Source of the DNA: Vreelandella halophila
GTDB taxonomy: Bacteria; Pseudomonadota; Gammaproteobacteria; Pseudomonadales; Oleiphilaceae
Direction: 5' to 3'
Assembly (NCBI RefSeq): GCF_009856365.1
Contig: NZ_WMEX01000006.1
Span: 124,001 to 188,000 of the forward strand
Length of the DNA: 64,000 bases
Shown here: positions 17,711 to 27,179 of the stretch, piece by piece
Layout: each line of letters starts with the position of its first letter
How positions within the stretch are numbered: the first letter of the stretch is position 1
Position numbers and translations under genes: made by a program
Notes under the pieces: model-generated
Told to the model about the DNA's origin: nothing
Databases searched by the model: none
Seen by the model: the letters and a program-made list of their open reading frames with translations, nothing else

Positions 17711-19867
17711 ATGCTCAACGAGGATACGAAGGCTGAGATCCAGGCAGCCTATCGGGCCGTGCTGGCCGGCAAGGATCTGCGCGCGCGCTACGGCCAGCGG
17801 CTGATGATCGCCGAGATTGCCCGCTACCTCGGTGAGATCACGGAAAACGACGGTCAGCGAACGTCCGCCCACAAGGCCTGTGTTCTGGAAGCCGGAACCG
17901 GCACGGGCAAGACCCTCGCCTACCTCCTGGCCGCCATCCCGGTGGCACGGCAGCTTGGCAAGCAACTGGTGGTTTCCACCGCCACGGTGGCGCTCCAGGA
18001 TCAGATCGTGAACAAGGATCTGCCGGACCTGAAAGCCCATTCAGGGCTGGATGTGAGCTGGTCCCTGGCGAAGGGGCGTGGCCGCTATCTGTGCCTGTCC
18101 AAGGTGGAGCAGCGCCTGCATGGCCACGGTAACCAGGACAGCGACACCATTCCGCTTTTCATGCTCCAGGAGGAGCCGGGCGAACCGGCGGAAACCCGCG
18201 CTTTCCACGAAAAGCTTTTCTCCAGCTACGCGGCCCGCGAGTGGGACGGCGACCGTGACCACTGGCCGGACCACATCCCCGATGACATCTGGCAGGGCGT
18301 GACCACGGACCACCGCCAGTGCACCAACCGCCGTTGCAGCTATTTTGACAGCTGTCCCTTTTTCTCGGCGCGTGCGGAGCTGGAACACGCGGACGTGATC
18401 GTCGCCAACCATGACCTGGTGCTGGCGGATCTGGCCCTGGGGGGTGGCGCCATACTGCCCAAGCCCGAGGACACCATCTATGTGATGGACGAGGCCCATC
18501 ACCTGCCGGACAAGGCCCTGAACCACTTTGCCGCCTCCCTGGGGCTGGAAGGCACACGTCAGTGGCTGCGCAGCCTGAGCCAGGCTCTGGCCCAGCTTCT
18601 GCCGCATCTGCCGGCGGACGCCGAGGCGGCCCGCACGGTACAGAAACTGACGGATCTGGCACGGGAAATTGACCCGATGCTGTCGGACGTCCATGAATGG
18701 CTCGAAGAAAACACGCCCTGGGAAGGGGGCGAAGACGGTGGTAACAGCCAGTACCGTTTCCCGGGCGCACGGTTGCCGGACGAGTTGAGCACCCGGGTGA
18801 CCGCACTGCAGCAGCAACAGGTTCAGCTGACGCGGCGTCTGGACCAGTTGGCCGACTTTCTGGATGAAGGGATGGATGAACGCCGGGAAGGCGATATTGA
18901 TCGCGAGACCGCCGAAGCCTGGTACCCCGTGGTCGGCCAGTTCCATGCCCGGGCAGAGGATCAGTTGCGGCTGTGGCAGGCCTGGTCCGAGGCCGTGCCG
19001 GAAGCCGAAGAGGGGGAGGACAGCACGCGTACGCCCGCGCCGGCGCGGTGGCTCAACCGCCGTGGTGGCGAGAATGGCGACATCACGCTCTACAGCAGTC
19101 CAGTGCTGGCGGATAATGTCCTGTTCAGTCGGCTCTGGAGCCGGTGTTTCGGCGCCATCCTGACTTCCGCCACCCTGACAGCGCTTGGTCGCTTCGACCG
19201 CCTCAGCATGCGTGCCGGGCTGCCGGCGGACAGCCGCTGCCTGGTGATTCCCTCGAACTTCCGCTACCAGGAGAACGCCACCGTGGAGGTGCCGGCCTCA
19301 AGTATGGAACCCGGGGATCCGGCCAGCTACGCGGAGCGGCTGGTGGATCGTCTGCCCGGGGTGCTTGAAGGGGATACGGCGGCGCTGGTCCTGTTCACCG
19401 CGCGTCGGGACATGCAGAGGGTGCGTGACATGCTGCCGGAGACCTGGCGGGACTGCGTCATCACGCAGGATGACCATACCCGGGCGGAGGTCCTGGACCG
19501 CCATCGCCAGCGCGTGGACAACGGCCAGACTTCAATTCTCTTCGGAGTGGCCAGTTTCGCGGAAGGGATCGATCTGCCGGGAACCTATCTGGAGCACGTG
19601 GTCATCACGCGACTGCCGTTTTCGGTGCCGGATGATCCGATTGAGGCCAGTCTGGCTGAATGGATCGAGGAAAGGGGCGGCAACCCCTTCATGGAGATCA
19701 GCGTGCCGGACGCCTCCATAAGGCTTGTGCAGGCCGCTGGGCGGCTGCTTCGCAGTGAGTCCGACACGGGTCGTGTGACGATCCTGGACCGTCGCATCAT
19801 CTCCCGGCGTTACGGCAGCATGCTGCTGGATGCGCTGCCGCCGTTCCGCCGTGTGATTGCCGCCTGA
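17711..19867 (+). CDS. dinG: ATP-dependent DNA helicase DinG
   Basis: The 718-residue XPD-like superfamily 2 helicase has Walker A in EAGTGTGKT, an iron-sulfur cluster region with cysteines in YLCLSK and CTNRRCSYFDSC, and the DEAH box in VMDEAHHLPD. Near the C-terminus are the motifs FAEGIDLPG and QAAGRLLRS. DinG unwinds R-loops and other structured DNA. AGGAG precedes the ATG. The gene converges on the BCCT gene with an 8-base gap. Confidence 0.94.
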   Translation: MLNEDTKAEIQAAYRAVLAGKDLRARYGQRLMIAEIARYLGEITENDGQRTSAHKACVLEAGTGTGKTLAYLLAAIPVARQLGKQLVVSTATVALQDQIVNKDLPDLKAHSGLDVSWSLAKGRGRYLCLSKVEQRLHGHGNQDSDTIPLFMLQEEPGEPAETRAFHEKLFSSYAAREWDGDRDHWPDHIPDDIWQGVTTDHRQCTNRRCSYFDSCPFFSARAELEHADVIVANHDLVLADLALGGGAILPKPEDTIYVMDEAHHLPDKALNHFAASLGLEGTRQWLRSLSQALAQLLPHLPADAEAARTVQKLTDLAREIDPMLSDVHEWLEENTPWEGGEDGGNSQYRFPGARLPDELSTRVTALQQQQVQLTRRLDQLADFLDEGMDERREGDIDRETAEAWYPVVGQFHARAEDQLRLWQAWSEAVPEAEEGEDSTRTPAPARWLNRRGGENGDITLYSSPVLADNVLFSRLWSRCFGAILTSATLTALGRFDRLSMRAGLPADSRCLVIPSNFRYQENATVEVPASSMEPGDPASYAERLVDRLPGVLEGDTAALVLFTARRDMQRVRDMLPETWRDCVITQDDHTRAEVLDRHRQRVDNGQTSILFGVASFAEGIDLPGTYLEHVVITRLPFSVPDDPIEASLAEWIEERGGNPFMEISVPDASIRLVQAAGRLLRSESDTGRVTILDRRIISRRYGSMLLDALPPFRRVIAA

Positions 19868-19875
19868 GCCCTACC

Positions 19876-21465
19876 TCAGTCCGTCTGGCGGGCGGGGTGC
19901 GGCTCGTAGCTGATGAGACCCTGCTGGCGGGCCATGGCGTAGGCGGCCTTGGGCCCCGTCCAGAGTGATGGCAACAGGATGAGTGATACCGGAATCGCGG
20001 TGATCACGATGAACTGTTGCAGCGCGCTGATCTGGCCTTCGCCCATGTACAGCAGAATCGCTGCCATCAGTGCCATGGCCACACCCCAGAAGACGCGAAC
20101 TGCGCGGTTCGGTTCATCATGGCCGGTGCCCACGACAGAGATCGCGTAGCTCATGGAATCCCCGGTGGTTGCCACGAAGATGGTGGTCAGCAGCAGGATC
20201 GCCAGTGCCATGAGCATACCGCCGGGCAGTGCCTGGGCAACGGTGAGGGTGGCCACATCGAACTGGAAGTTCTGCAGCGGCTCGGCCAGCTCGATCACGT
20301 CCTGCATCTGGTAGAAGATGCCGGAACCGCCCAGCAGGGTGAACCAGACGGTGGTGGCGACCGGCGCCATGACGGCGACTGCCAGAATCATCTCCCGGAT
20401 GGTGCGGCCACGGGAAATACGTGCCACAAAGATCGCCATCAGCGGCCCGTAGCCGATAAACCAGGCAAAGAAGAACACCGTCCACCATTTCATCCACCAC
20501 GCAGGCGCGGTCTCGGAGGTCATGGTGCCCATGCGGAAGAATGAGGAGATGTATTCACCGAAGCCCTGTGTGTAGGCGTTGGTGAGGAAAAGCGTGGGCC
20601 CGAAGACAAAGATGACCGCCGCGATCGCGAGTGCCAGCATCACGTTGAACCGGCTCAGCAGCTGTATGCCTTTGTGGATGCCGGTTACCGCCGAGGTTAC
20701 ATAGATTGCACCCAGGGCGATGACGATCATCAACTGAGTGGAGTAACGGTCCTCGATGCCGAACAGAACCTCGAAGCCATAGCTGACCTGCGTAGCAAGG
20801 AAGCCGATGGGGCCAACAGTGCCGGCGACCACGGCCACCACGCAGCAGGCGTCCACCACGCCGCCGATCCAGCTGCTCATAATGCGCTGCCCGAAGACAG
20901 GGTAGAGCAGGGTGCGGGGCCGCAGCGGGTGCCCGAGATCATAATGGTTGTGCGCCAGGATGATCGCGGTCAGTGAGCCGAGGATGGCCCAGGCCAGAAA
21001 GCCCCAGTGCATGAATGACTGGGCAAGGGCGCCGGCCACGGCTTCGGCGGTGCCTGCCTCGGTGTTGAACGCCGGAGGTGTGACCACGAAGTGATAGACC
21101 GGCTCGCCGGCGGCAAAGAACACGCCGCCTCCGGCGAGCAGGGTACACATGATCATGGAAAGCCAGCGGAAGGTGCTGATTTCCGGTGTCGTACGGTTCC
21201 CCACAAGGGCGCCAGCCGCGGGCGAAATGGCAACCCCCAGGGCAATGAAGAAGGTTGCCAGCAGCAGCAACTGGAAGTATGAGCCCAGGCCCGCCGCTGT
21301 CGCGGTGAACCATTCACCGATGCTGTCGGAGACGAGCGTTATGTCGTACAGAGAGAACAGGATGAAGAGAACGATGAACCCGGCGCTGAGGCCGAGAACC
21401 ACTGGATCACCAAGCCGCCGGTGATCGCTGGGCGACGTGCCCGGAGTCTGTTCGGATGGAGTCAT
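19876..21465 (-). CDS. BCCT-family transporter with altered aromatic box
   Basis: The 529-residue protein has about twelve membrane segments and the BCCT signature region near residues 325-355, ending in the family hallmark ARISRGRTIREM. BCCT carriers import betaine, choline, carnitine or DMSP-like solutes. The usual W-W-I-S-W aromatic box reads W335-F336-I-G-Y339, and the HWGFHPWA-like motif reads HWGFLAWA, so the substrate may not be betaine. It is the likely target of the adjacent MalT-type regulator. Confidence 0.88.
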   Translation of the reverse strand: MTPSEQTPGTSPSDHRRLGDPVVLGLSAGFIVLFILFSLYDITLVSDSIGEWFTATAAGLGSYFQLLLLATFFIALGVAISPAAGALVGNRTTPEISTFRWLSMIMCTLLAGGGVFFAAGEPVYHFVVTPPAFNTEAGTAEAVAGALAQSFMHWGFLAWAILGSLTAIILAHNHYDLGHPLRPRTLLYPVFGQRIMSSWIGGVVDACCVVAVVAGTVGPIGFLATQVSYGFEVLFGIEDRYSTQLMIVIALGAIYVTSAVTGIHKGIQLLSRFNVMLALAIAAVIFVFGPTLFLTNAYTQGFGEYISSFFRMGTMTSETAPAWWMKWWTVFFFAWFIGYGPLMAIFVARISRGRTIREMILAVAVMAPVATTVWFTLLGGSGIFYQMQDVIELAEPLQNFQFDVATLTVAQALPGGMLMALAILLLTTIFVATTGDSMSYAISVVGTGHDEPNRAVRVFWGVAMALMAAILLYMGEGQISALQQFIVITAIPVSLILLPSLWTGPKAAYAMARQQGLISYEPHPARQTD

Positions 21466-21549
21466 GGGAGCCTCACGACCATAAAAAGTGAAGCGCGGGA
21501 TGATGACAGCTTGTTACAGGAAATCAATGGTTGACAGTCCGAATGGACA

Positions 21550-21583
21550 GAAAAAAGCCACCAGGGAAAAACCGCTGGTGGCT
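21550..21583 (-). terminator. Rho-independent terminator of the MalT-type regulator gene
   Basis: Read on the minus strand, a 9-bp stem (AGCCACCAG/CTGGTGGCT; plus-strand positions 21556-21564 and 21575-21583) is followed by six T residues. It lies about 180 bases after the regulator's stop and just before the BCCT leader, separating the two transcripts. Confidence 0.85.
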
Positions 21584-21660
21584 GAACAAGGAGTTACGTG
21601 AGGAGAAATCCGAAAGGCCTGAAATCGAATTCCTGTTGACTCTTCTCACGGTGCCCAATG

Positions 21661-21724
21661 TAGGGCGTAAGGGGGCGTAGAGGGATCGTCCATAGGGCGT
21701 AAAAGGGGAGGAAAAAGGGCGTAA
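21661..21724. promoter_or_regulatory. Four phased GGGCGTA direct repeats upstream of the BCCT gene
   Basis: The heptamer GGGCGTA starts at 21663, 21673, 21695 and 21717, with spacings of 10, 22 and 22 bases, so all copies lie on nearly the same face of the helix. The extended consensus is WAGGGCGTAA. The array sits 198-258 bases upstream of the BCCT start, in the 3' region of the MalT-type gene. MalT-family activators bind arrays of short direct repeats, so this is a plausible activator array. The rest of the ~300-base gap holds the terminator and the BCCT leader. Confidence 0.55.
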
Positions 21725-21764
21725 GGCGCTCAAAGTGTGAATTGAGTCACATTGTGAGTCCTGA

Positions 21765-24473
21765 CTAATCGACCAGCCCCAGTTCCCGGGCACGGGCCAG
21801 TGCGCCGGTGCGGCTGCTGGCACCCAGTTTACCGTACAGGTTGCGTATATGGGCCTTGACCGTCGTCTGCGCCACGGACATGCGCTGTGCGATCTCCTTG
21901 TTGGCATGACCGGCATGGATCAGGGTCAGCACCTCGATCTCGCGCTGGCTCAGGGGCTCCAGGAGTGCTTCGGTGCTGCCCATGGCCGGCGCAGGTTCTG
22001 TCTGGGCGGGCGCGGATTCCGCTTCCAGCAGTGGGTCCAGTTCGCGCAGGAAAGCCAGCGGCAGGCCATGGTGGGGCATACGCCGGTACAGCGCGGCCAG
22101 CGCAGGCCCTTCCTCGACAAAGAGTCGCAGGAAACGTTCCCGGGAGGCCAGCTCAAGTGCGCGGTGCAGCATGACGGCGGCCTGTTCCCCGCGGTCGAGG
22201 TGATCCAGGCAGACCGCGTATACCGCCAGCAGTTCAATCAGATGTTTGAAATGGCGCCCTTTCTCGGTGGACAGCCGCAGCGGCGCCAGGATGTTGATCG
22301 CCTCCTCGGCCTGACCGTCCGCGAGCAGCAGCCGCGCCAGCCCGATGCGGGCCTGTTCCCTGTTGATGGGGTTACGGTAGTTGTGCTCCTCAAGCCGTTC
22401 CCGCCAGGTCTGTGCGCCAGTGCGGTCGCCCAGCGCCAGGTGGCAGCGCACGTGCAGTGCTTCCAGGCATGGGGGCTCGAACAGGATGGCATCGCGTTTC
22501 TGGTCCTGAACACGCTCCGCGTCCTCCAGGTATTCCATGGCGTCCTGGTACTGGCCCCGGGAGAAGGCCAGGTGTGCGCGGGTGTACTGGATCACCACGT
22601 GCTGGCCGGGCTCGCTGCCCGAATCCAGGTGCGGCAGCAGCGGGTTCATGTGGGTATCCGCCAGGGTCAGGTCGTTCTTCTCCCGGTGGATCTGGACCAT
22701 GGCGCTGTTCTGCCAGCAGGAGACCAGGCGGGGCTGTTGGGGGTCCGTGTGATGGGAATTTACCCATTCGCGCACGCTGGTCCCCACGTCCAGTGCCCGG
22801 TCCATCTCACCCTGGTAGAACAGGATCCACGCCAGAAGGCCGCCGCTGGAGAGGGTGGTGGCGTGTTTCTTTTCCCGGCGCCCGTGCTCCACAGCGGATT
22901 CCAGAGCGTGGGTGGCACTGGCCAGATCCCCGTTGGCGTAGCAGTCCAGCCCGATGCCGTAGTAGGTCACGGACTTGAGGGGGATATTGGTGTGGTCGAT
23001 ATCCTTCAGGACCTGCTGGGTCAGGTGCTGGGCACTGGAGTGGTCGCTGCGGGTGCGCGCCATGTAGGAACGGATCAGCGCGATCTCGTTGTGCAGTGCC
23101 AGCGCCACGTCGGCGTTATCGTCTGAATTGGCAACACGGATGTCCAGCGCGTCTTCAAGCTGCTCCAGCAGGGGCTCGATGTTGTTGAGCCGGTTCAGGA
23201 AGAACAGTGCCCAGATCTGGAGCATCATCAGGCGTGGATTGCGGGTGGTCCGCTCCTCCGGCAGGTACTGCAGCCACTTATGGACCAGCTCATGGAAGCC
23301 GGTGTGGATCAGGTTGTTACCGTACTGTTCCAGCACCTGTTCCAGCCAGTCCCAATCCTCCAGCTGAAGCAGCTGTACGATGGCCTCCTGCAGGTAGTCC
23401 TCGTTCAGCAGCCAGCGGATGGCCCGCGCCTGCAGTTCCCGGTAGGCCTCTGGCTCGGTCTGGCTGAAACGCTGGGTCAGGGCTTCGCGGAACAGATCGT
23501 GGTAACGGAACCACTGGTCGCGGGTGTCCAGGGGAATGATGAAAAGGTTCGCGTGAACCAGCTGCTCCAGAACGGTCTGGCTGTCGTCGCGTTCCAGGAT
23601 ACTGTTGCACAGCTCCGCGCTCAGGCGCCGGCAGACGCTGGTGCGCAGCAGGAAGTCCCGCACATCCGGTCTCTGCTGATCCAGTATTTCGGTCAGTATG
23701 TAATCACTGATCTGGCGGCTGTGATCGCCCTCGCTGAGTACAGTACGGGACAGGCTGCTGGAGTTCATGCTCTTGCCAGACAGGGCTGTGAGCTGCATGG
23801 CGGCCGCCCAGCCCTCGGTCCGCTGCCATATGGCGCGGACCTTCTCGTCGTCCAGCGCAAGCCCCATGTAGTTGTTGAAGAAGGCGCTGCACTCGGATTC
23901 GGAAAAGGCAAGGTCACTGGCGTGCAGGCCCTCCATCCAGCCCTTGACCCGCCACCGGGAGAGCGGCAGGGCCGGCTCCGTGCGTGACAGCAGAACCAGG
24001 TGCAGCGCGGGCGGGGCATGATCCACAAGGAAGGTGATCTGGCGCTGGATGTCGGGATCCTGGATCAGGTGATAGTCGTCCAGTATCAGGTTGGCGTGCT
24101 CGACTGACTGGTCGATGAGCGTGTTGATGAACGCGGTCAGGGCGCCCTCTATGTGCTCCGCACCGGGCGTGTCCAGATAATGGTGGATGGACTCCTGGTG
24201 CCCCAGGATGGTGTTTTCCAGAGCGCCGATGACGTAGGACCAGAAACGGCGAGGCTCGTCGTCCTGTTCATCCAGGGACAGCCAGGCAACCGGCTGGTCA
24301 TGGGCCGCGCACCACTGGTTCACCAGTGTGGTCTTACCATACCCGGCCGGGGCCGTGATGGCGGTCAGGCGCCGTGCCGCATCGGGCTGAAGCCGTTCCA
24401 GGAGACGGGGACGGGCGATGGCACGGGGGTCCGCTGCCGGGCGCATGAATTTTGTGGCCAGTAACATCGGCAA
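21765..24473 (-). CDS. MalT/AlkS-type LuxR-family transcriptional activator (STAND ATPase)
   Basis: The 902-residue protein has an N-terminal STAND NTPase with Walker A in APAGYGKTT (near residue 45) and an LILDDYH Walker B-like segment, a long helical TPR-like sensor region, and a C-terminal LuxR helix-turn-helix (LSQREIEVLTLIHAGHANKEIA). MalT-type activators bind an inducer and ATP, oligomerise and bind repeated operator boxes. The gene lies upstream of the BCCT gene on the same strand, with its own terminator and a repeat array between. The inducer is unknown; a solute of the transporter is an inference. Confidence 0.88.
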   Translation of the reverse strand: MPMLLATKFMRPAADPRAIARPRLLERLQPDAARRLTAITAPAGYGKTTLVNQWCAAHDQPVAWLSLDEQDDEPRRFWSYVIGALENTILGHQESIHHYLDTPGAEHIEGALTAFINTLIDQSVEHANLILDDYHLIQDPDIQRQITFLVDHAPPALHLVLLSRTEPALPLSRWRVKGWMEGLHASDLAFSESECSAFFNNYMGLALDDEKVRAIWQRTEGWAAAMQLTALSGKSMNSSSLSRTVLSEGDHSRQISDYILTEILDQQRPDVRDFLLRTSVCRRLSAELCNSILERDDSQTVLEQLVHANLFIIPLDTRDQWFRYHDLFREALTQRFSQTEPEAYRELQARAIRWLLNEDYLQEAIVQLLQLEDWDWLEQVLEQYGNNLIHTGFHELVHKWLQYLPEERTTRNPRLMMLQIWALFFLNRLNNIEPLLEQLEDALDIRVANSDDNADVALALHNEIALIRSYMARTRSDHSSAQHLTQQVLKDIDHTNIPLKSVTYYGIGLDCYANGDLASATHALESAVEHGRREKKHATTLSSGGLLAWILFYQGEMDRALDVGTSVREWVNSHHTDPQQPRLVSCWQNSAMVQIHREKNDLTLADTHMNPLLPHLDSGSEPGQHVVIQYTRAHLAFSRGQYQDAMEYLEDAERVQDQKRDAILFEPPCLEALHVRCHLALGDRTGAQTWRERLEEHNYRNPINREQARIGLARLLLADGQAEEAINILAPLRLSTEKGRHFKHLIELLAVYAVCLDHLDRGEQAAVMLHRALELASRERFLRLFVEEGPALAALYRRMPHHGLPLAFLRELDPLLEAESAPAQTEPAPAMGSTEALLEPLSQREIEVLTLIHAGHANKEIAQRMSVAQTTVKAHIRNLYGKLGASSRTGALARARELGLVD

Positions 24474-24578
24474 GTCCCTGATCCCGTTCCTGTGCTCAGT
24501 GTCGCATTGTCGGGGCTGGAGGTTGCATGTTCAAGATGCTTCGTGATTAGGGGAGCGGGACAGGCTGCGAAAAAAATG

Positions 24579-24596
24579 GAATAATACGCTATATTC
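24579..24596 (+). promoter_or_regulatory. Candidate cysB promoter with inverted repeat
   Basis: In the 157-base gap between the divergent MalT-type gene and cysB, a TATATT hexamer (24590-24595) resembles a -10 box. It is embedded in the inverted repeat GAATA-N8-TATTC (24579-24596), 34 bases before the cysB ATG. No good -35 is visible. CysB proteins commonly repress their own promoters, so this could be an autoregulatory site. Confidence 0.35.
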
Positions 24597-24600
24597 TTAG

Positions 24601-25605
<1,005 letters not shown>

Positions 25606-25612
25606 GTGGGGG

Positions 25613-26341
25613 TCACTCAGCGCTGGAACTGGCGATCACGTTGCCGGCGTGCAGACCGCATTCCTTCTTGGTGGCCTCTTCCCACCACCAGCGGCCCTCG
25701 CGTTCGTGCTGGCCCGGGAGGATCGCCCGGGTGCAGGGCTCACAGCCAATGCTTACAAAGCCACGGTCGTGCAGCTCGTTATAGGGCACTTCCATGGCAC
25801 GGATGTAGTCCCAGACGTCCTTTGAAGACCAGTTGGCCATGGGGTTGAACTTCACCAGCGGCCCATTGCGCCCCTCGAAGGATGTATCCTGCTGGACCAC
25901 GGGTACATCGTTGCGGGTATCCGGGCTCTGGTCCTTGCGCTGCCCGGTGATCCAGGCATCGAGGCCCGACAGCTTGCGCCGAAGTGGCTCGACCTTGCGG
26001 ATGCCGCAGCACTCCTCGTGGCCGTCCTCGTAGAAGCTGAACAGACCCTTCCTGTTGACCAGGTCCTGAACCGCCTGTGCATCCGGGAACAGGATCTCGA
26101 GGTCGAGTTCGTACGCCTGCCGCACCTTTTCCACGAACCGGTACGTTTCCGGGTGCAGGCGGCCGGTGTCCAGAGTGAAGACACTGAAGGGTTTTTTAAG
26201 GCTGTGCGCCATGGCGATCAGGGCCACGTCCTCGGCGCCGCTGAAGGAGATCGCGATATTGTCGAACTGCTCCAGTGCGGTTTTGATGATTTTCCGGGGC
26301 GAGGCGTCCGCCAGCTCGCTGTTGAGACTGTCGATGTCCAT
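25613..26341 (-). CDS. cysH: Assimilatory adenylylsulfate (APS) reductase
   Basis: The 242-residue PAPS/APS reductase family enzyme contains the [15 protein letters not shown]-loop-like motif. It also carries the cysteine pairs of the [4Fe-4S] cluster, CC in ECCGIRK and CxxC in GCEPCTR, plus the catalytic ECGLH near the C-terminus. The cluster cysteines mark it as APS-reducing rather than PAPS-only. It makes sulfite with thioredoxin. I start at the ATG at 26341, one codon after a possible TTG. Confidence 0.93.
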   Translation of the reverse strand: MDIDSLNSELADASPRKIIKTALEQFDNIAISFSGAEDVALIAMAHSLKKPFSVFTLDTGRLHPETYRFVEKVRQAYELDLEILFPDAQAVQDLVNRKGLFSFYEDGHEECCGIRKVEPLRRKLSGLDAWITGQRKDQSPDTRNDVPVVQQDTSFEGRNGPLVKFNPMANWSSKDVWDYIRAMEVPYNELHDRGFVSIGCEPCTRAILPGQHEREGRWWWEEATKKECGLHAGNVIASSSAE

Positions 26342-26490
26342 CAATGGAGTTCCGTGATCGGCGGTGAATTCAGCACCATCAATTCTAACATCCGGGACGC
26401 CTTATTACCCGTGCATTCGGTTCAGGCTTTATTTATGATGACGCTCCCAAAAAACAATACTGGCAAGGGCACAGGGTAAAAGGAGGCGTT

Positions 26491-27105
26491 GTGGAGCTGG
26501 CCTGTCTGGATCTGGAAGGGGTTCTGATCCCGGAAATATGGATTGCGTTTGCCGAGAAAACCGGGATACCGGAACTCAAGGCCACGACGCGGGACGTGCC
26601 GGACTATGACCAGTTGATGCAGCAGCGGCTGGCGCTGCTGGACCAGCACGGCTACGGACTCCCGGAGATCCGAGAAGTCATCGGGGAGCTGGAACCCCTC
26701 CCTGGTGCCCGGGAATTCCTGGAATGGCTGCGCCGGCATTTCCAGGTGGTGATTCTTTCGGACACCTTCTATGAGTTCGCCATGCCCCTGATGGAGAAAC
26801 TCAGCTATCCGACGCTGCTCTGCCACCAGCTGAGTGTGGGCGAAGACGGCACTATTCTGGATTACCATCTGCGCCAGCCGGATCCCAAGCGCCAGGCGGT
26901 GCGTGCCTTCCAGCTGCTCAACATGAAGTGCATCGCAACGGGCGATTCCTACAACGACACCACCATGCTGGCCCAGGCTGAAGCAGGGATCCTGTTCCAC
27001 GCGCCGGAGAATGTCATCCGGGAATTCCCCCAGTTCCCGGCCGTGCATGACTACGAGAGCCTGAAACAGGCCTTTCTCAACGCCAGTACCGCCCAGCACG
27101 ATTGA
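26491..27105 (+). CDS. thrH: Bifunctional phosphoserine phosphatase / homoserine phosphotransferase ThrH
   Basis: The 204-residue HAD-superfamily protein closely follows Pseudomonas ThrH: motif I with DLEGVLIPEIWIAFAEKTG, motif II in LSDTFYEF and motif IV in GDSYNDTTML. It dephosphorylates phosphoserine and can transfer phosphate to homoserine, linking serine and threonine synthesis. GTG start with a perfect AGGAGG at 26481-26486. It is divergent from cysH and convergent with pabB. Confidence 0.94.
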   Translation: MELACLDLEGVLIPEIWIAFAEKTGIPELKATTRDVPDYDQLMQQRLALLDQHGYGLPEIREVIGELEPLPGAREFLEWLRRHFQVVILSDTFYEFAMPLMEKLSYPTLLCHQLSVGEDGTILDYHLRQPDPKRQAVRAFQLLNMKCIATGDSYNDTTMLAQAEAGILFHAPENVIREFPQFPAVHDYESLKQAFLNASTAQHD

Positions 27106-27114
27106 GCTCCCCTG

Positions 27115-27179
27115 TAGGAGCCTGCCCCGCAGGCGATCTCTGATGCACGGAATATGGATCGCCTGCAGGCAGGCTCCTA
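27115..27179. repeat. REP-like inverted pair (TGTAGGAGC family)
   Basis: Two copies of a 22-23-bp unit (TAGGAGCCTGC...GCAGGCGAT) face each other at 27115-27137 and 27158-27179, differing by one base. The pair fills the space between the convergent thrH and pabB genes and includes the pabB stop codon, so it probably works as a bidirectional terminator or transcript stabiliser. Related units occur at 48756, 51029/51075 and 52230. Confidence 0.85.

Noticed and set aside
21849-23126. 425-residue open frame antisense to the MalT-type gene
   Set aside because: It is a shadow frame of a clear STAND/LuxR protein, Gln/Gly/Val-rich and without family features.
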